64,000 bases of DNA from Branchinecta lynchi. Taxonomy: Eukaryota > Arthropoda > Branchiopoda > Anostraca > Branchinectidae. The stretch covers positions 682,001 through 746,000 of the forward strand of contig JAKZAP010000014.1 in NCBI GenBank assembly GCA_023053575.1. The letters run 5' to 3'. Shown piece by piece: positions 33,732 through 45,968 of the stretch. The notes below the pieces were generated by a model. That model searched no databases. It was not told the DNA's origin and worked only from the letters and a program-made list of their open reading frames with translations. The stretch's first letter is position 1, and every line of letters begins with the position of its first letter. A program made the translations under genes and the position numbers.

Positions 33732-34178
33732 TATGACACTCTACAGTCAGATTTAGCCTTCCGATCACCCCCTGCACCAAAATCCCGAAAACGCCATTGC
33801 CAAGAGCAGATCTTCTTCGGGTAAGGGGGTTGGAAGGTATGACGAGGAACTTCCGAAATGAGTGGGCAGTTTACGAACGGAACGGGATCCACCAAAGCAA
33901 CAAGAAAGTACCCCTTTCTGTGTAGGCGAGAGAATAAAAGAAGGCGAGAGCAGAAACCTTTAAAACTATCCCTGAGTTACCATTCGTTCAAAGTTCAACA
34001 ATTAAAACAAAAGGCAAAATCTGCATTCAGACAATAGGGTCACAATATTTGTCATTAAGTGAGGGAGTGCAAAGTTTCAAATCGTTACTACATCAATACC
34101 AAGTCCTTCTTTATTAGTTTGTCATATGGCCTTTCATGCCCAAATTAGTTGTTGTGCCAATGTAATATTTTGCTGGTA
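33732..34178. other. No recognised feature
   Basis: Nothing recognised on either strand. Confidence 0.35.
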
Positions 34179-34551
34179 CAGTAGAGGTATACTTCTTAGG
34201 AAACTTCCTAAAGTTTTGTACCATTTTTGACCACTTAAAACCGGCGAATGGAAATGATAAATTAAGAACTTAATATCAACTAAAAGCCAAGTGTTTTTCG
34301 TCATAGAGATTGAAATCAAAACCTTTAGGTGAACTTCTTCTTTTTGAATTTTATTATTTTTGTTTGGATTTTTCGACAGCTAGGAAAGTAATACAATTAA
34401 ACTAAACAACAAAAGATCAAAATATTCAAAAGAACAATAAGTTGTAGAGCTACTGCAGCTACTGTGCATGAATATTTGGTAGGTTTGGTTTTCATCATAT
34501 TCTCCTGCAACGTTCAAAGTTATGACTGTTCAAAGTAACATACCTCCACTG
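34179..34551. mobile_element. MITE with CAGTAGAGGTAT termini, copy
   Basis: TA|CAGTAGAGGTATACTTCTTA at the left and GTAACATACCTCCACTG|TA at the right. These are the same ends as 46017-46493, with a different length of interior. Confidence 0.78.
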
Positions 34552-35094
34552 TACTACCGGTTACAGAAGTATAAATTCAAACAAGGGTGAAACGACACAA
34601 AAATATTCTCGGTAAGCATGTCCCAACAGCAGAATGCAATACTGCTCCACTACCTACTTCCTATAATTCTAACGTGGGCAGTTCAAATGTCATTCTTTGC
34701 ACAAAATCACTCCAACTGGCACTTCAAAGAGATAGATACTCTGACTAGAGTAGAGTAAAATACTCAAGTCACTGAACGCGGGGGAAGGAGTGTGCCTGCC
34801 TCGAGTCAATCCGTTCTGGACTTGATCCTAAAGCAGCTGATGCCGAAGTAGTTGCACATTTGGCGGACCTAAGAAATAACTTTTGTCAGTAGTTCAGTAA
34901 ATTGTCGGCCTCTAAGGTCTAAACAGGTAATTCCCTACCATTTTCTACGCAAGGAGGTAAGGTACTGACGTTGCCCGGAAGTGGTTCAATTTAAAGTTCA
35001 ACTGAAAAGTCAACTTATTTTTGTGTCATTCAATTGGATACACTGAATAGTTTGGATTCCGCAAAAGGATTTTTGTATTTCCATTATCTGCTCT
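34552..35094. other. No recognised feature
   Basis: Nothing recognised on either strand. Confidence 0.35.
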
Positions 35095-35455
35095 AGTTAT
35101 GACGTTAAGAATATCTGCTGCCCGTCCCCACAACCTAAATTGTACTATGACGCGGAAAATTTTAATCTCAACACAAACGCGGCTTTTCAGTGGGCAGGTG
35201 GTGAGCTTGATGAAGACTGCTTAGTGCCTGAACAAAAAAACAATGTTTCTGGTAAGGCACACAGCACAGATACAAGCTCATAGAGGTACCAGAAATCACA
35301 CGGAAATTCCACTATTTGAAAATCAATTATTTGTGAATAGCGGAACAATGAAGTAACGCATTTTCAGTGGGTCGTCAAGCCAATTTAAGTGAATGATTGA
35401 GGGGTAACTGGGTTGTTCTATCCCAGCCCTTTTCAGTTAAACTTTAACGTTTTGT
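35095..35455. repeat. Interspersed repeat family C, copy 2
   Basis: Matches 14465-14830 block by block, including AATTTTAATCTCAACA versus AATTTGAATTTCAACA. Confidence 0.65.
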
Positions 35456-35479
35456 CAAGAACCAGCCAAAGATCCCTCC

Positions 35480-35590
35480 TGCCCGGGAGGGCAGCCCGTT
35501 GTGCCCGGATTGGGTTGTACCCGGGAGGGCACACTGTTGCCCTCCTGTGGTTGCCCTCTGTGCCCGGGAGGGCACAACCACGTCTGCCTG
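35480..35590. repeat. GC-rich repeat of CCCGGGAGGGCA
   Basis: Three copies of CCCGGGAGGGCA with related TGCCCTCC segments in inverted order. It is much more GC-rich than its surroundings. Confidence 0.7.
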
Positions 35591-35702
35591 TTAGCTACTG
35601 CTGCGATGTTCGCTTCTCGCGGTCTGAGCATCAGCTGTGCCTTCGGAAGTCTTGATGAGGGTTACAAGGTCAACTTGCCCTCGGTCAGGTTCTGGTCCGT
35701 TC

Positions 35703-35830
35703 CTTAAAGGACCCCTCGCACTATTTACTATTCAACTTAAAGTATTTTAAAATATTTGGATACTATAAAGCTAGGCTGTGCTTTCAACAAATAACCCACG
35801 CTTTTGGCTGTTTTAAGCGCTTTTCCAGAT
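35703..35830. mobile_element. TTAA-type MITE, truncated copy 3
   Basis: CTTAAAGGACCCCTCGCACT and about 110 bp match the left part of 13396-13776; the right half is missing. Confidence 0.7.
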
Positions 35831-37058
35831 ACGTTCAAGATTGGCTGAGCATGGGATGGGTATTGCATTCTTAATGCTTAGCTACTACAATGACAGAACT
35901 GTGGTAACGTTTAACACACGCATGCATGTCCTTATGTTGATCGCTCTGAACTATTTACAGAACACCTACGTTACGACCTTATAAGTGTAGTGTTCCCAGA
36001 AAACATGACACTGATTTCAAGTGTTCGGAAACGGCTGTAGGTTTACAAAAAGATGACAGGAGCTTCTACCATTTAACGGACGCAAATCATGATGCTGATT
36101 CTTCAATCAGACGTCTGACAGTGTATTACTATAGATGTAAAAAGCGTATTTTGCAACTGAAACATTCAGTCGAGTATTCGCAAAATTGTATTCGGAGAAA
36201 AAGTATTCTGCAGAGAAACAGAGAGAAACGACGAGTATGGCGAATTTTCGCAAGGAAAATGCAATTTTCGCTGCTATTTCGGGGGATTTGCGCCTCCCAC
36301 ACTACTCAGTCATACCCGAAGGGAGCAAAGTCATAGACAAGTCTTGCATTTAGAGCCAATTAGGGCGTGACTTCGACAGGAGGGATCTACACAATAAAAA
36401 AAGAGGGGTGTTATTTGTGGTTGGAGATTATATTTTATTTGATTAGCAGGTTGCAAAAACGATATCGCCATGGACCACGGCTTCATATCTGAAACCGTAA
36501 ATTCTTGTTAGTCTTACAAATCAGATTCTCGTCAATTAGACTTTACGAACATTATCGTTAAATCAGACCCTTGACTACCCTAAGCAGTAAGCTTGGCAGC
36601 AATGACAATGCGTGGCCCAGTCAGAAGGGTTTCTTACTTATGAGGATATGCATGCACGTGATATGCACCTTTTTTCAAATTTATTAATTTTTTTTTTTTT
36701 AACTTAAAGTCCACTAAAATAATCAATAAGTTAAAGAAGAGGAAAGGCACTGATAAATGAAACATTCATACGCGAAAAATTAGACCAGTTACGATTTCAA
36801 TAAAAGGGACTTCTTGCTAAATCTATTCGATATTCTTAATGGGGGACTCCGGGACTCGAAACTCACTCGTTTAGTGGATTTGGCAATGTCTTCAACATAG
36901 AAATTTCCACGTCAAGAAAATCCGTCGTCATTGTCAAACGCTTGAAACTCACTTAAAGCCGCTAGGTCTACATAGTCCCCGGAGCCCCTTACAGTTTGCT
37001 TGGCAAACTTAATTTAAGACATCGCTAACATATCTATTTTTGTCACCGGAATTTAAAA
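35831..37058. other. No recognised feature
   Basis: Over 1.2 kb with no recognised gene or repeat. Confidence 0.35.
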
Positions 37059-37185
37059 CAAGAGCTGAAAGCTCATACGGCACTTGCAAGAATAGGCAAA
37101 TGTTGGCAGGAGTTTATTGTTTGGGAACTTTGTACAGAGTCGAATATTATTTTATTATACACTAGTAAGTAAAAAGTTGACTCCT

Positions 37186-37918
37186 TGAACGTTTTTCCCA
37201 TTAAAATTCAAAAACAGATTAATCATCTGAGAAAACCAAGTTGTCATATCTGTTTTGACGAAAACTTCCTGGCGAAAAAAGAAAGCTAAAAAACGAACTC
37301 AGCGTATCTTCTTTCCCCAATATTGAAAATCTAATCAACTTCAAATAAAAATTCAACCTATAACAAATTTTCAGGCTCCAGCCGGATTCCGGTCGAACTA
37401 TATGTCCGGGTAAAAATGAATGTCATACACGGATTCACCATCTCTTTACCCCTAAATCGAATATCTAATCAACTTCAAATAAAACTTTTACTTTAACAAA
37501 CTTTCCAGTTTTGGCCGGATTCCGGGCAAACTACTTTTCCGATGACAAAATGGTTTTCACCACCGTGTTCAACATGTCTTCTTACCCCAAAATCAAACTG
37601 TTAATGAACTTCAAATGAAACTTTTACTTTTAACAAACATTCCGGTTTTTGCCGGATTCCGGACAAACTACTTGTCGGACAAAAAGACTTTCATTTGCCC
37701 CTTAATTTAAACCCCCTCCCCCACCCCTAAATGTAGGGCTACATAGCCCATCTACGAACTTGACCTTACTCTTGACCCAAAGAATCCTCACACCAAGTTT
37801 CATCAAAATATCTCACTCCCTTCGAGAGTTATAGTGCGCACAGACGGACAGACGGACGGACGGACAACTTTTGAGATGTCATAGGTATCCCGCCACTTAC
37901 GTTTTGGGAACCCAAAAA
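37186..37918 (-). mobile_element. Family A element nested in family B
   Basis: Minus-orientation modules: CAGATTAATCATCTGAGAAAACC, two or three CCGGATTCCGG units, CCCCTCCCCCACCCCTAAAT, TTCATCAAAATATCTCA, the GACGGACGG tract and GTTTTGGGAACCCAAAAAG (the GGGATCCC end, mutated). Confidence 0.8.
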
Positions 37919-38232
37919 GTATATTATTGTTGAACTTGGCTGTAATGATGCGGACTTTAAAGGCGCTAGAAATGCATCTGTAAGCAAAACCCTTGAGGCA
38001 AAAACGATAGCAGGTTCTTGGGGATCATTAATATATACAAGTTTGGTCAAAAGTAGAACCCTTGTGGCACAAATGATCATGGGTTGAGATGTATCGTTTG
38101 ATAAAAAGTACTTTTTGACCTTGCGGTGAAGATGCGGCACTTTAAGGGAGCTAGAACCTCATTTGTAAGCAAAACCCTTGAGGCAAAAATGGTAATGGGC
38201 TCATGGGGATCATGAAAATGCATATTTTGCTT

Positions 38233-38677
38233 AAAGGACACCTGAACGAAGAGTACCAAGTATCATCCCTATCTGTACGACTTCCGTTAACAATGCCTGC
38301 AGAAAACCCAATCCAAATACGAAATTGTGTTTCCAAGCTATGTTTTTTGCTCGATTTTGCATCTGTCCTTATTTCAGTACCGAACAATTTTAGAAATGAA
38401 CAAATGTCTCCAATCAACCCTTCTTCTGGAATATTTTTTAACCAGTTAATCCCAAATGTATATCTAGAAGAAATTCCAGTACGATCCTGACAGCGCTGTA
38501 CAAGATTTGAATGAATTGCGCTTTTTGTCTTGGAGTCTGCATGTGCAAACCTCCAGAAACACAACATCCCTATTTTGAAAACGTCACGCTCAGGAGAAGA
38601 ATGCTCTCCGTGGCCATGTCTGTAAATGCATTCTCCATGGTGCGTTCAAGCATGGTTTCATTGTTCAAGTGTCCTTT
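38233..38677. mobile_element. TIR element inside family B
   Basis: AAAGGACACCTGAAC at the left and GTTCAAGTGTCCTTT at the right are inverted repeats. The intact family B copy at 61150 reads straight through the site (TTTTGCTTAAAAGTATTTTT), which confirms an insertion at or next to TTAA. Confidence 0.75.
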
Positions 38678-38707
38678 GAAAGTATTTTTCTTAATTTGCG
38701 GTCATTT

Positions 38708-38739
<32 letters not shown>

Positions 38740-39756
38740 TTTTTAAATACCCGTAGCCATAATTTACTTTATTTTTATATTACGTAAAAAAAAAGAAAAA
38801 AAATCTTCTTTCGTACTTTCTGTGGCTACTCCTCCTTCCCTCAGTGACGTTAATTTAGTCTATTTTTACCCATTTTTAACTATTTACGTCACTTAACTTT
38901 TGAAAATAAGCCCGTATTGTATTTACTATTCTTCCCCCCTAAGATATTTTATTTTTATTTTTGTCTGTCCTACAAACCTCAACCATAAATTGAAATTTTA
39001 CTCCAAACCAAATTATTGTAAATTACGAAAAATAAAAAAATTAAACCAGAAAGATTTTACAATACCATACATATAAGGGGAAAAAACGACACAAAGGGAC
39101 AAATATATCTTTCCAACTACAAACAACTATAAAACATTTTCAACTCCACACAATATTTAAATTATACTATAAAACGCAAAATGCATTTTTGGAAACAAAC
39201 TTGACTAGTTTACTTTATCACGACCATATTTATTTATAAATCTTTTTTTAAACTCATTTTTCAAACACTTAAAAACTAATTTACTGGAAAATTACAAACA
39301 AACAAAAAAACACGAAATACCCACGACTGCAAGGGGCTCTTCCCGTCCTTAAAACTAAATAACAATATCACTTTAAAATAATCAACCATTAAATACACAA
39401 TTTACAATTCATGACGTAATTTACATATAATTGGGTACACACAATACATATATATATCAAAACAAAAACATAACAACTCAACACAATCACTGGGCCTTGC
39501 GTTGTTGGGCATTTCGTAATAATTAAATTTTTTATAAACCAAAAACTTTCCAGTAATTCCTCTCAAAACTACAAACACACAAATAATTGCTTACTTCTTT
39601 ACCACCAATCTACGTCGTTTGTCTCTAAACTATACATATTTCCATACAAAACAAAACAAAAAAAGAAACTAAATAATTTCAAACTTCATCTCTTACCATC
39701 ACATTTCCGTTTTCATTTCCATTTTTCCATATTACATTACACTAAAAAATATGTTT

Positions 39757-42700
39757 CTACTCTTCTTTTCTCACTCTTAATTTTTTTAAACTCTCCCATT
39801 CTGTCCTAACCATCATCATAATTTTTTCTAGACTATCCTCTTTACCTCTTCCTTTCCAACTGTAATAACAAAATGTTCCTATTAAAAAAGCTGTCGTCCT
39901 GTTCTCAGGTGTTATCTTACCTTTAACAATATCCTTGTAGAAAATCTGTTTATCAATCTTCCATTCTTGGCTATATCTGTTTATCTTTCTTAAAAGAGTT
40001 TCTAATTCTCCCACTGTTTTCTCCTTCGCCTTGCACTCTATCACGAAATGTCTTATTGTTTCAATTTCACCGCAAAATGTGCACCTCCCTTGTGTTGATG
40101 TAGGCGAGATTCTGTGTTTCCTTTCTTCAGTGGGAAGAATATTATGAATTTGATAGAGCATGTGCTCTTTCACTCTTGGCTTTAACATAGACGAGTGTAG
40201 TAGCCGTGCTGTTATCGCAAGCTCTTCTATTGTTGTTTGGCCATCAGTCACGATTTTTATCTGGGGTACATCCATGCTTTCTTTATAATATATTTTCAGT
40301 TCTTCCTTTGCTATTATTTTTGTTTGGAAATTTATTAAGCCTTTTTCTTCATTTTCTTTTATCTTTGCAAAACCTTTCTTGAGTTGCTGAGGACATTTTC
40401 TTGGATCCAGCTTCCATGACATTAGCACTGACCTTTCTCTGCCCATGATTCCTTCGGCTAGCGCTCTTACAAACATCTCTTCAGCTTTGGATTGAAGGTG
40501 GGTGACTTGCAAACCGCCTTCTTCTTTGCATAGGTACGAGTCGCTCATCTTAAGTTTTGGTGGGTACTTACCTTGCCATAGAAAACCATATAAGATCTTT
40601 TCTATTTTCTTCCTTGTTGTTTTTGTCATTTGGGATATATTGGAAAAATACCATACGAGCGGAAGACAGTATTGGTTAATGTACTGAGCTTTTTGGAAAA
40701 TCGTCAGTTTCCGGTTTTGCCCATACTGTACTGAAGCAATTAGATTGGTCGTAACTTTCTGCCAGTTTTGCGCTTCCGTCTTCTGCCATGTTTTCTAAAA
40801 CCAGACACCAAGTATCCTAATTTCTTGTGATATTCGTAGCCCGTGTAAGCTCGGTGCTTTGATGCTGTGTTCTTCCTCTGTCAAAAGCAGAACTTCACAT
40901 TTGTCACCGTTCAGTTTTAAGTTAAAGATTTCGCAGTATTTCGCAGCGCCTAGAATTGCATTTTGATGGTCACTATCGTCAACGGTGAAAGTGCTTAAGT
41001 CATCAACGAAACCTTTGACCTTCAAAGTTTCGTCTATCATTTTAATTCCTCTGAGTTCTTTTTCTAGATATTTTAGGAGAGGGTCAAAATATAGCTCGAA
41101 AAGTAATAAGCTTAAAGGGCACCCTTGCCGTAGACCTGTAGCTGCTGTGAATGTTTCCGAGATTACTCCCGAAATTGCTATGACTAGAGTTGGGTTGGTG
41201 TATAATATTTTTATCCACTCTGTAAATTTGTGGTTAAAACCGTAGAATTCCATGACGATGAACAGCAGGACTCTCCTGATTCTGTCAAACGCTTTTTGTA
41301 TGTCAAATGCTGATAATCTCATTCGAAGGTTCTTTTTCCCTTTCTTTTTTTGTAGATATAGAAGTAGGTCACGTATGCAGTTAAGGATGTCCGATGTTTT
41401 TCTTTTATCGACTCCTCCTCTCTGGTTTTTGCTAAGGATTGTTGGCAATACTTCCTTTAGTCGGTTCGATAGCACTTTAGAGAGAAGCCTGTAGTCGCAT
41501 TGCGTCAGTGTTACAGGCCTCCAGTTATTTAAATTTTCTAGGTCCCCTTTTTTGGGAATGAGTTTTATAACTCCTGTCGTGTTCATCTCACCTTTCTGGC
41601 AGAGCACCGCGTTAAATAGTGAACTCAGGACTACTGCAAAACCTGGCTTGAAAAGTGGGTCTTTAAATAGCTCGTAAGGGATTCCGTCGAGTCCTGGCGA
41701 CTTCCCATTGTGGGTCTGATTTATAGCATTCAATACTTCTTCAGGTTGGATGTTTCTACATTGCGTTCTGTTTTACTCGTTAGTGACTTAATTAATGCAA
41801 ATATTCGATAGAAAATCTTCGAGCTTTTCTACGTCTTCCGTCGTTTCCTCCTGTTCTTTCTGTAAAACCTCTTGAAAAATGATCGGGCTTCCTGCAGTAT
41901 CTCTTCTTTCCCTGTAACGTACCTTCCTGATTTTGTTCTGACCCTAGATATACTGGCTGCTTTCATTTTCTTCTTTTCTTTACAAATAATCGTCGTTGTT
42001 AACTGTTCGTTTTGAATTAACTGGTCAAGTTTCGTTCTTACCTTGATTCCACTTGCTATTTTTTCATTTATTTGCTTGATCTCATTCTGTACTTCAAAAA
42101 ACTCTTCATTTACTTCCTTGCCGTTGTTTATCTCGTGTTTCAGTGCGTAAAGCACCTCGTGAAGGTGCTCCAAGTGTTTTTTCTCCATCCCATATAAATC
42201 TTTCGATATCGTTTTTGCATTTTCCGTTATTTTCCTTTTCGCTGTGATTTCCCAGAACGATACTATATCTTCATTTGGTAATAATTTCATCTCTTCCACA
42301 AGGCCTGATATAACTTTACGCATTTCTTCATTCTTTAGGACATTTGTATTCATTTTCCATATAGTCTTTTTTGTATTCTTCTTTCTATTTGTTCGCCTTC
42401 TTTAAAACTAAGAACCACTGCGAAGTGATCAGATAGTGGTGTGTATAGGTGTTGAATTTCGGTCACCATGGACATCGGTTCTTTTGCTGCATACATTCTG
42501 TCAAGTCGGGAGCCTCCCCCTTCCCTTTCCAGTTTACCCTTGTGTAATCTTTCGTTCCCTTTCTTTCCTCCCATACGTCGTGTAGATCAAGACCCTTTAC
42601 TAGTCTTTGTAATGCCTTGGAAGATATGTCACTCGTTAAATCAGCGTCTTTTTTATTTATGACGCAGTTAAAGTCTCCCATCAGAATAAGCTGTGCCTTA

Positions 42701-43056
42701 TGGATTAAGAAAGGAGCCAGCTCTCCCTCGAAAAAATCTTCTCTTTCTTTTCTCTTACTGGACCCAGAAGGTGCGTAAACATTAACGAACTGAATATTAT
42801 CAATTTGACACTCTATTATCCGGCCTTTCCCGTCCGTCCTTACGTTCTTTACATTAATACCTTTTCTGTATATTATTGCAACGCTTCCTCCTCCAATTTC
42901 CGTATTGGTTTGAAACAGAAAATCTGGCCGTAGATTCTCTAGATGGTCTGTGTCCGTTTCTTGCGCGAAAGCAACATCAATTTGTTCATTTATTAAAAAC
43001 GTCTTAAAAGCTTTCTGTCTGGCTTTTTGTTTAAGGCCGTTTAGGTTGATCGTCAT
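39757..43056 (-). pseudogene. LINE ORF2: AP endonuclease plus reverse transcriptase, disrupted
   Basis: The start at 43056 overlaps the end of ORF1. Endonuclease motifs are NLNGL, QETD, VYAPSG, MGDFN, then after a frameshift RLDRMY and SDHFAVV. Reverse transcriptase motifs are GKSPGLDGIPYE, LIPKKGD, WRPVTL, AFDIQKAFDR, GLRQGCPLS and the catalytic FVDD near 41000. An in-frame TAG at 40795-40797 precedes the C-terminal region, which carries CTFCGEIETIRHFVIEC. The role is target-primed reverse transcription. Breaks lie near 42460-42570, 41830-41760 and 40795. Confidence 0.9.
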
Positions 43057-44324
43057 TACTTTTTTGTTTCAGAACGTTCTCCTTCTTGTCTGGTCTCAAT
43101 GCTTTCTTCATCGCTTTCGCTTCGAAATTCCACGTTTTTGCTACCCAGAGGGGGGACGTTTTTGTCTTCTTTGCCAAGATAGAGTGCTGCGATGAGTTCG
43201 TTGAGTCCAGATCATCTGGTTCTTCAAATACTGTTTTTTGCGTTCCTTCTGGGCTTTTTTGGAAGAGATGGGAAATACCGTCCACCATTTTCTCCATGTT
43301 TGTGATGATCCGTTCTCCAACAGACTGACCTTCTTGTACTGTAGTGTCCTCAGTCTGTTTGCTCTTCCTTTCAAAAATTCTTTTCATGCCTCTTGTGACG
43401 ACTCCTTCATTTGTGGTGCATTCCATCTCCTGGTGGTCCATCTCATAGCAGCCATCCTGGGAGCTAACAGATAGGTTCCGTCGGCCCAATCTTTTCTGCT
43501 CCCTTTCCCGATCATTCGTTTCCCTAGAGTTCCTGTTTTTCCTCTTTTCTTCTTCCCGGAGCTGATTTTTTAGTTTTTCGATCTCCCGTTGAATGATAGG
43601 TTCTTCGTACTTCTTGCTGCTTATTGCATCCTCCAAAGTTGGAAAATCTTCCGCGTTTTGTGTATTTGCCGGTTCTTTTCTTTCCGTGAACCTTTCTGTT
43701 CACTGACCTTTTTTGAAGAATGGCGATTGGTTGCAGTCCTTTGCGATATGGCCTTGTTCATTGCATCGTCCGCATGTCTTGATCTGGCCATCATACCATA
43801 CGCGAACGCGCATGCCATCGATCTCTAAGAAAGATGGGATCCCTTTCGTAAGGTGCATGCTTGCGGAGATTCGAGTTTTTGCAGTCTCTATAAAGCCATC
43901 TCCTTGGAAGAAATCCCTCTTGCAGTGAACTACCCTTCCATATTTTTTTTAGCTCTTGGCTTACCATCAGCGGGTCCATCTCGAAGGGGACTCGATCGAC
44001 TTTTACCATGGTTGGTCTGTTTTCGCAGTCCTCAGTTGGTACTTTTGTTGTTTTCCCCCCTTTCTTTAGGAGCAGCGTGCCCTCCTCCCTTTGCCGAAGA
44101 AAATTTTGTAGGGCACCATGGTTTGCAAATTTCACGTACACGCATCGTTTGAAAAATAGACTCGACGAGTCTATACCGACAAGCTCTTCCTTTTGCAGAC
44201 CAAGGCTTTTTAGCCATCGGTGAACCTCAAGCTCATCCGGTATTTCCGCCTCCTTGAAATTACTGAAACTGAGAAAAGCCGTGTTCTTCCTCGCGTATTT
44301 GAACTCACCGTTTACCGCGCTCAT
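43031..44324 (-). pseudogene. LINE ORF1 (RNA-binding, CCHC and coiled coil), frameshifted
   Basis: Starts at 44324 (MSAVNGEFKYARK). The frame slips at an A8 run at 43943-43950, continues through MRVRVWYDG and a CGRCNEQGHIAKDC knuckle (C-x2-C-x4-H-x4-C), slips again at the A6 run near 43709-43714 and once more near 43640, and ends in a charged, coiled-coil-prone Glu/Lys/Arg-rich tail to 43031. The product would bind element RNA as a chaperone. At least two of the breaks lie at homopolymers, so sequencing error cannot be excluded. Confidence 0.85.
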
Positions 44325-44450
44325 TTTCTCCCAACCTTTCTTTAAAACTACACTACTCTATCCTACAATTTTTTTTTAATTTTTTTTCTTATGCTTAACC
44401 TACACTAACTTACGAAACACCCTACTCTAAAACTTAAAATGGAAAACAAA

Positions 44451-45390
44451 AATACCATGATTGGTACTTTAAGGAATGGTCGGATTTGGAAAGTGTCAAT
44501 TTCTAAGCCAATCTTGTCGGATTTACAACTCCACTGCAGCTTGACAATATCACAATTATTCGCAATCTCTCTACAATGATTGATCTACCACTACTTGCTT
44601 TAACTGCTTGCTTTTTCGAACAAAGGCTTTGCCATCAAACACAAACAACACAATAGACCTACACCACACCAGTATTTCGTCGCAAGAACACGTAGTAATT
44701 GCGTTGTAACCATAGGGGAAGAGTTCTGGCGTGTCAAAACTGCGCGTAAGATCGCATACAGGCCATCTAGCGTTTCAGAAATACATATACCTTGGTAGTT
44801 TTGTTTGGCCAGAGAAGCCGCTGACACTTGCCATATTATTCCAAACCCCTTCGACCTTCGATTGCTCTAACTCTCCCCGAATGAATTTAAGCAAAGAATG
44901 ACTCATCCACGAGTAGAGATATACTAGTGTGAAGAAAGAATGACTCAAAGACGCGCAGAGCTAGACTAGTGTGAAGAAAGGGGTAGGGGTTTGACAAAAA
45001 TTAGAAAAAGCGTTTCAAAAGATTTCGGATGTCCCCCTCCAGCCCCCCCCCCCCCCCCCCAGTTATCGGATCCAATCCGAATTTGACAATGAACATCCAA
45101 GACACCTGTTCTTGATACCAGTCAAGTTTAATGCACGCCCGATTATCCGTTCCAGAGTTATGAATGTTACTAATTTCCGGATTCCCCATCTTGCCACTCC
45201 CCCATTGATGGTCGGGTCGGGGAAGTGCTTATTTCCACGTTAATGCGGTTGGGTCCCTGATATGCGTGTCAAGTTTTATCGTCTTGGTCATGTGGAAGTG
45301 CCCAAACTTAGCAAAATGCGGACAGACCGACAGACAGACAGACATTACGATCGCTATATGGCACTTGAGTAAGCTCAAGTGCCATAAAAA
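44451..45390 (-). mobile_element. Family B element, second half
   Basis: Continues family B after the LINE: ATGGTCGGATTTGG... matches 61190-61210. Later modules are a C homopolymer near 45046, CTGATATGCGTGTCAAGTTT, an ACAGACAGACAG tract and the terminal TGGCACTTGAGTAAGCTCAA. A short direct repeat around GAATGACTCA...TAGTGTGAAGAAA lies at 44898-44980. Confidence 0.7.
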
Positions 45391-45800
45391 TGGGAAAGAT
45401 AAAGTCTAGAGTCTGATTGATTCTTTGTTGAAACAGTAGACGGTGATGGAAAAAAGACAGCGTAATTTGTTTTTATTCTTGCGGATTGCAAATGTTACTT
45501 CCAGTCAAGCTAGAGTGGTGAAATTAGGATCAAAATTTTTAAATTTTAATTGTAGCAAGCCTGGAAATGTTCCTACTTGTTGGATATGGTTCTGGTCTGA
45601 CACTGGGTGAGAGAGGGGGAGAAGACGCATACTCTTGAGTGAGTTCCCCAAACTCTAGCTCAAAACCTTATTTTTCAGCTTTGTTTACAATTTTCCGGCG
45701 AATATTCGCAATTTTCACATAATAAAAAGAGGTACTGAACTTTTACATCTATGGGCTATTTATCACCTATTCAGGGAGAAAGTGAGAAGACTGTACTTAC
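45391..45800. other. Downstream of the last recognised EPT1 exon; nothing seen
   Basis: I looked here for the last EPT1 exon and a SECIS element and did not find them. Confidence 0.35.
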
Positions 45801-45968
45801 CACAGACACACCATAGTGGATATGTGCCAAAGTACAGATGGCAGTTAACATGTATAAGATCATCAACTGCGCAGAGAGGGAAGTGCAGGGAGGCAGCAAT
45901 GCAATCAAGACGGCGCCGATCACAGGGTAAATAATTCCCGGAATGAGATCACATTTAGTATCAGACAT
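45801..45968 (-). CDS. SELENOI: EPT1-like exon (penultimate, membrane segments)
   Basis: Acceptor ATCCCAG|ATGTCT, donor TCTGTG|GTAAGT, 56 codons in phase 0. Reads [15 protein letters not shown] to [16 protein letters not shown]. The leading Met is internal in homologues, not the start codon. Confidence 0.93.

Larger units (their letters stand above)
37059..38703 (-). mobile_element. Family B element, first half, interrupted by other insertions
   Basis: Starts AAGAGCTGAAAGCTCATACGGCACTTGCA as 60974 does, and resumes after a family A insertion with GCAAAACCCTTGAGGCAAAAA and CATATTTTGCTTAAA. The same phrases appear at 61081-61175. A LINE interrupts it at 38704. Confidence 0.75.
38704..44450 (-). 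mobile_element. Near full-length Tx1/L1-like LINE
   Basis: Minus-strand order: 5' leader to about 44450, ORF1 44324-43031, ORF2 (endonuclease, reverse transcriptase, C-terminal zinc knuckle) 43056-39757, about 1-kb 3' UTR, then an A-rich tail seen as T runs at 38704-38745. Family B sequence continues on both sides. The reading frames are broken by a few frameshifts and one in-frame stop, so this copy is dead but fairly young. Tx1/L1 assignment rests on the ORF1 knuckle, the EN and RT motifs and the CTFCG..ET..HF...C end. Confidence 0.9.

Noticed and set aside
38151..38567. 138-codon open frame on the minus strand
   Set aside because: Runs through family B and TIR-element sequence, so it is a chance frame in repeats.
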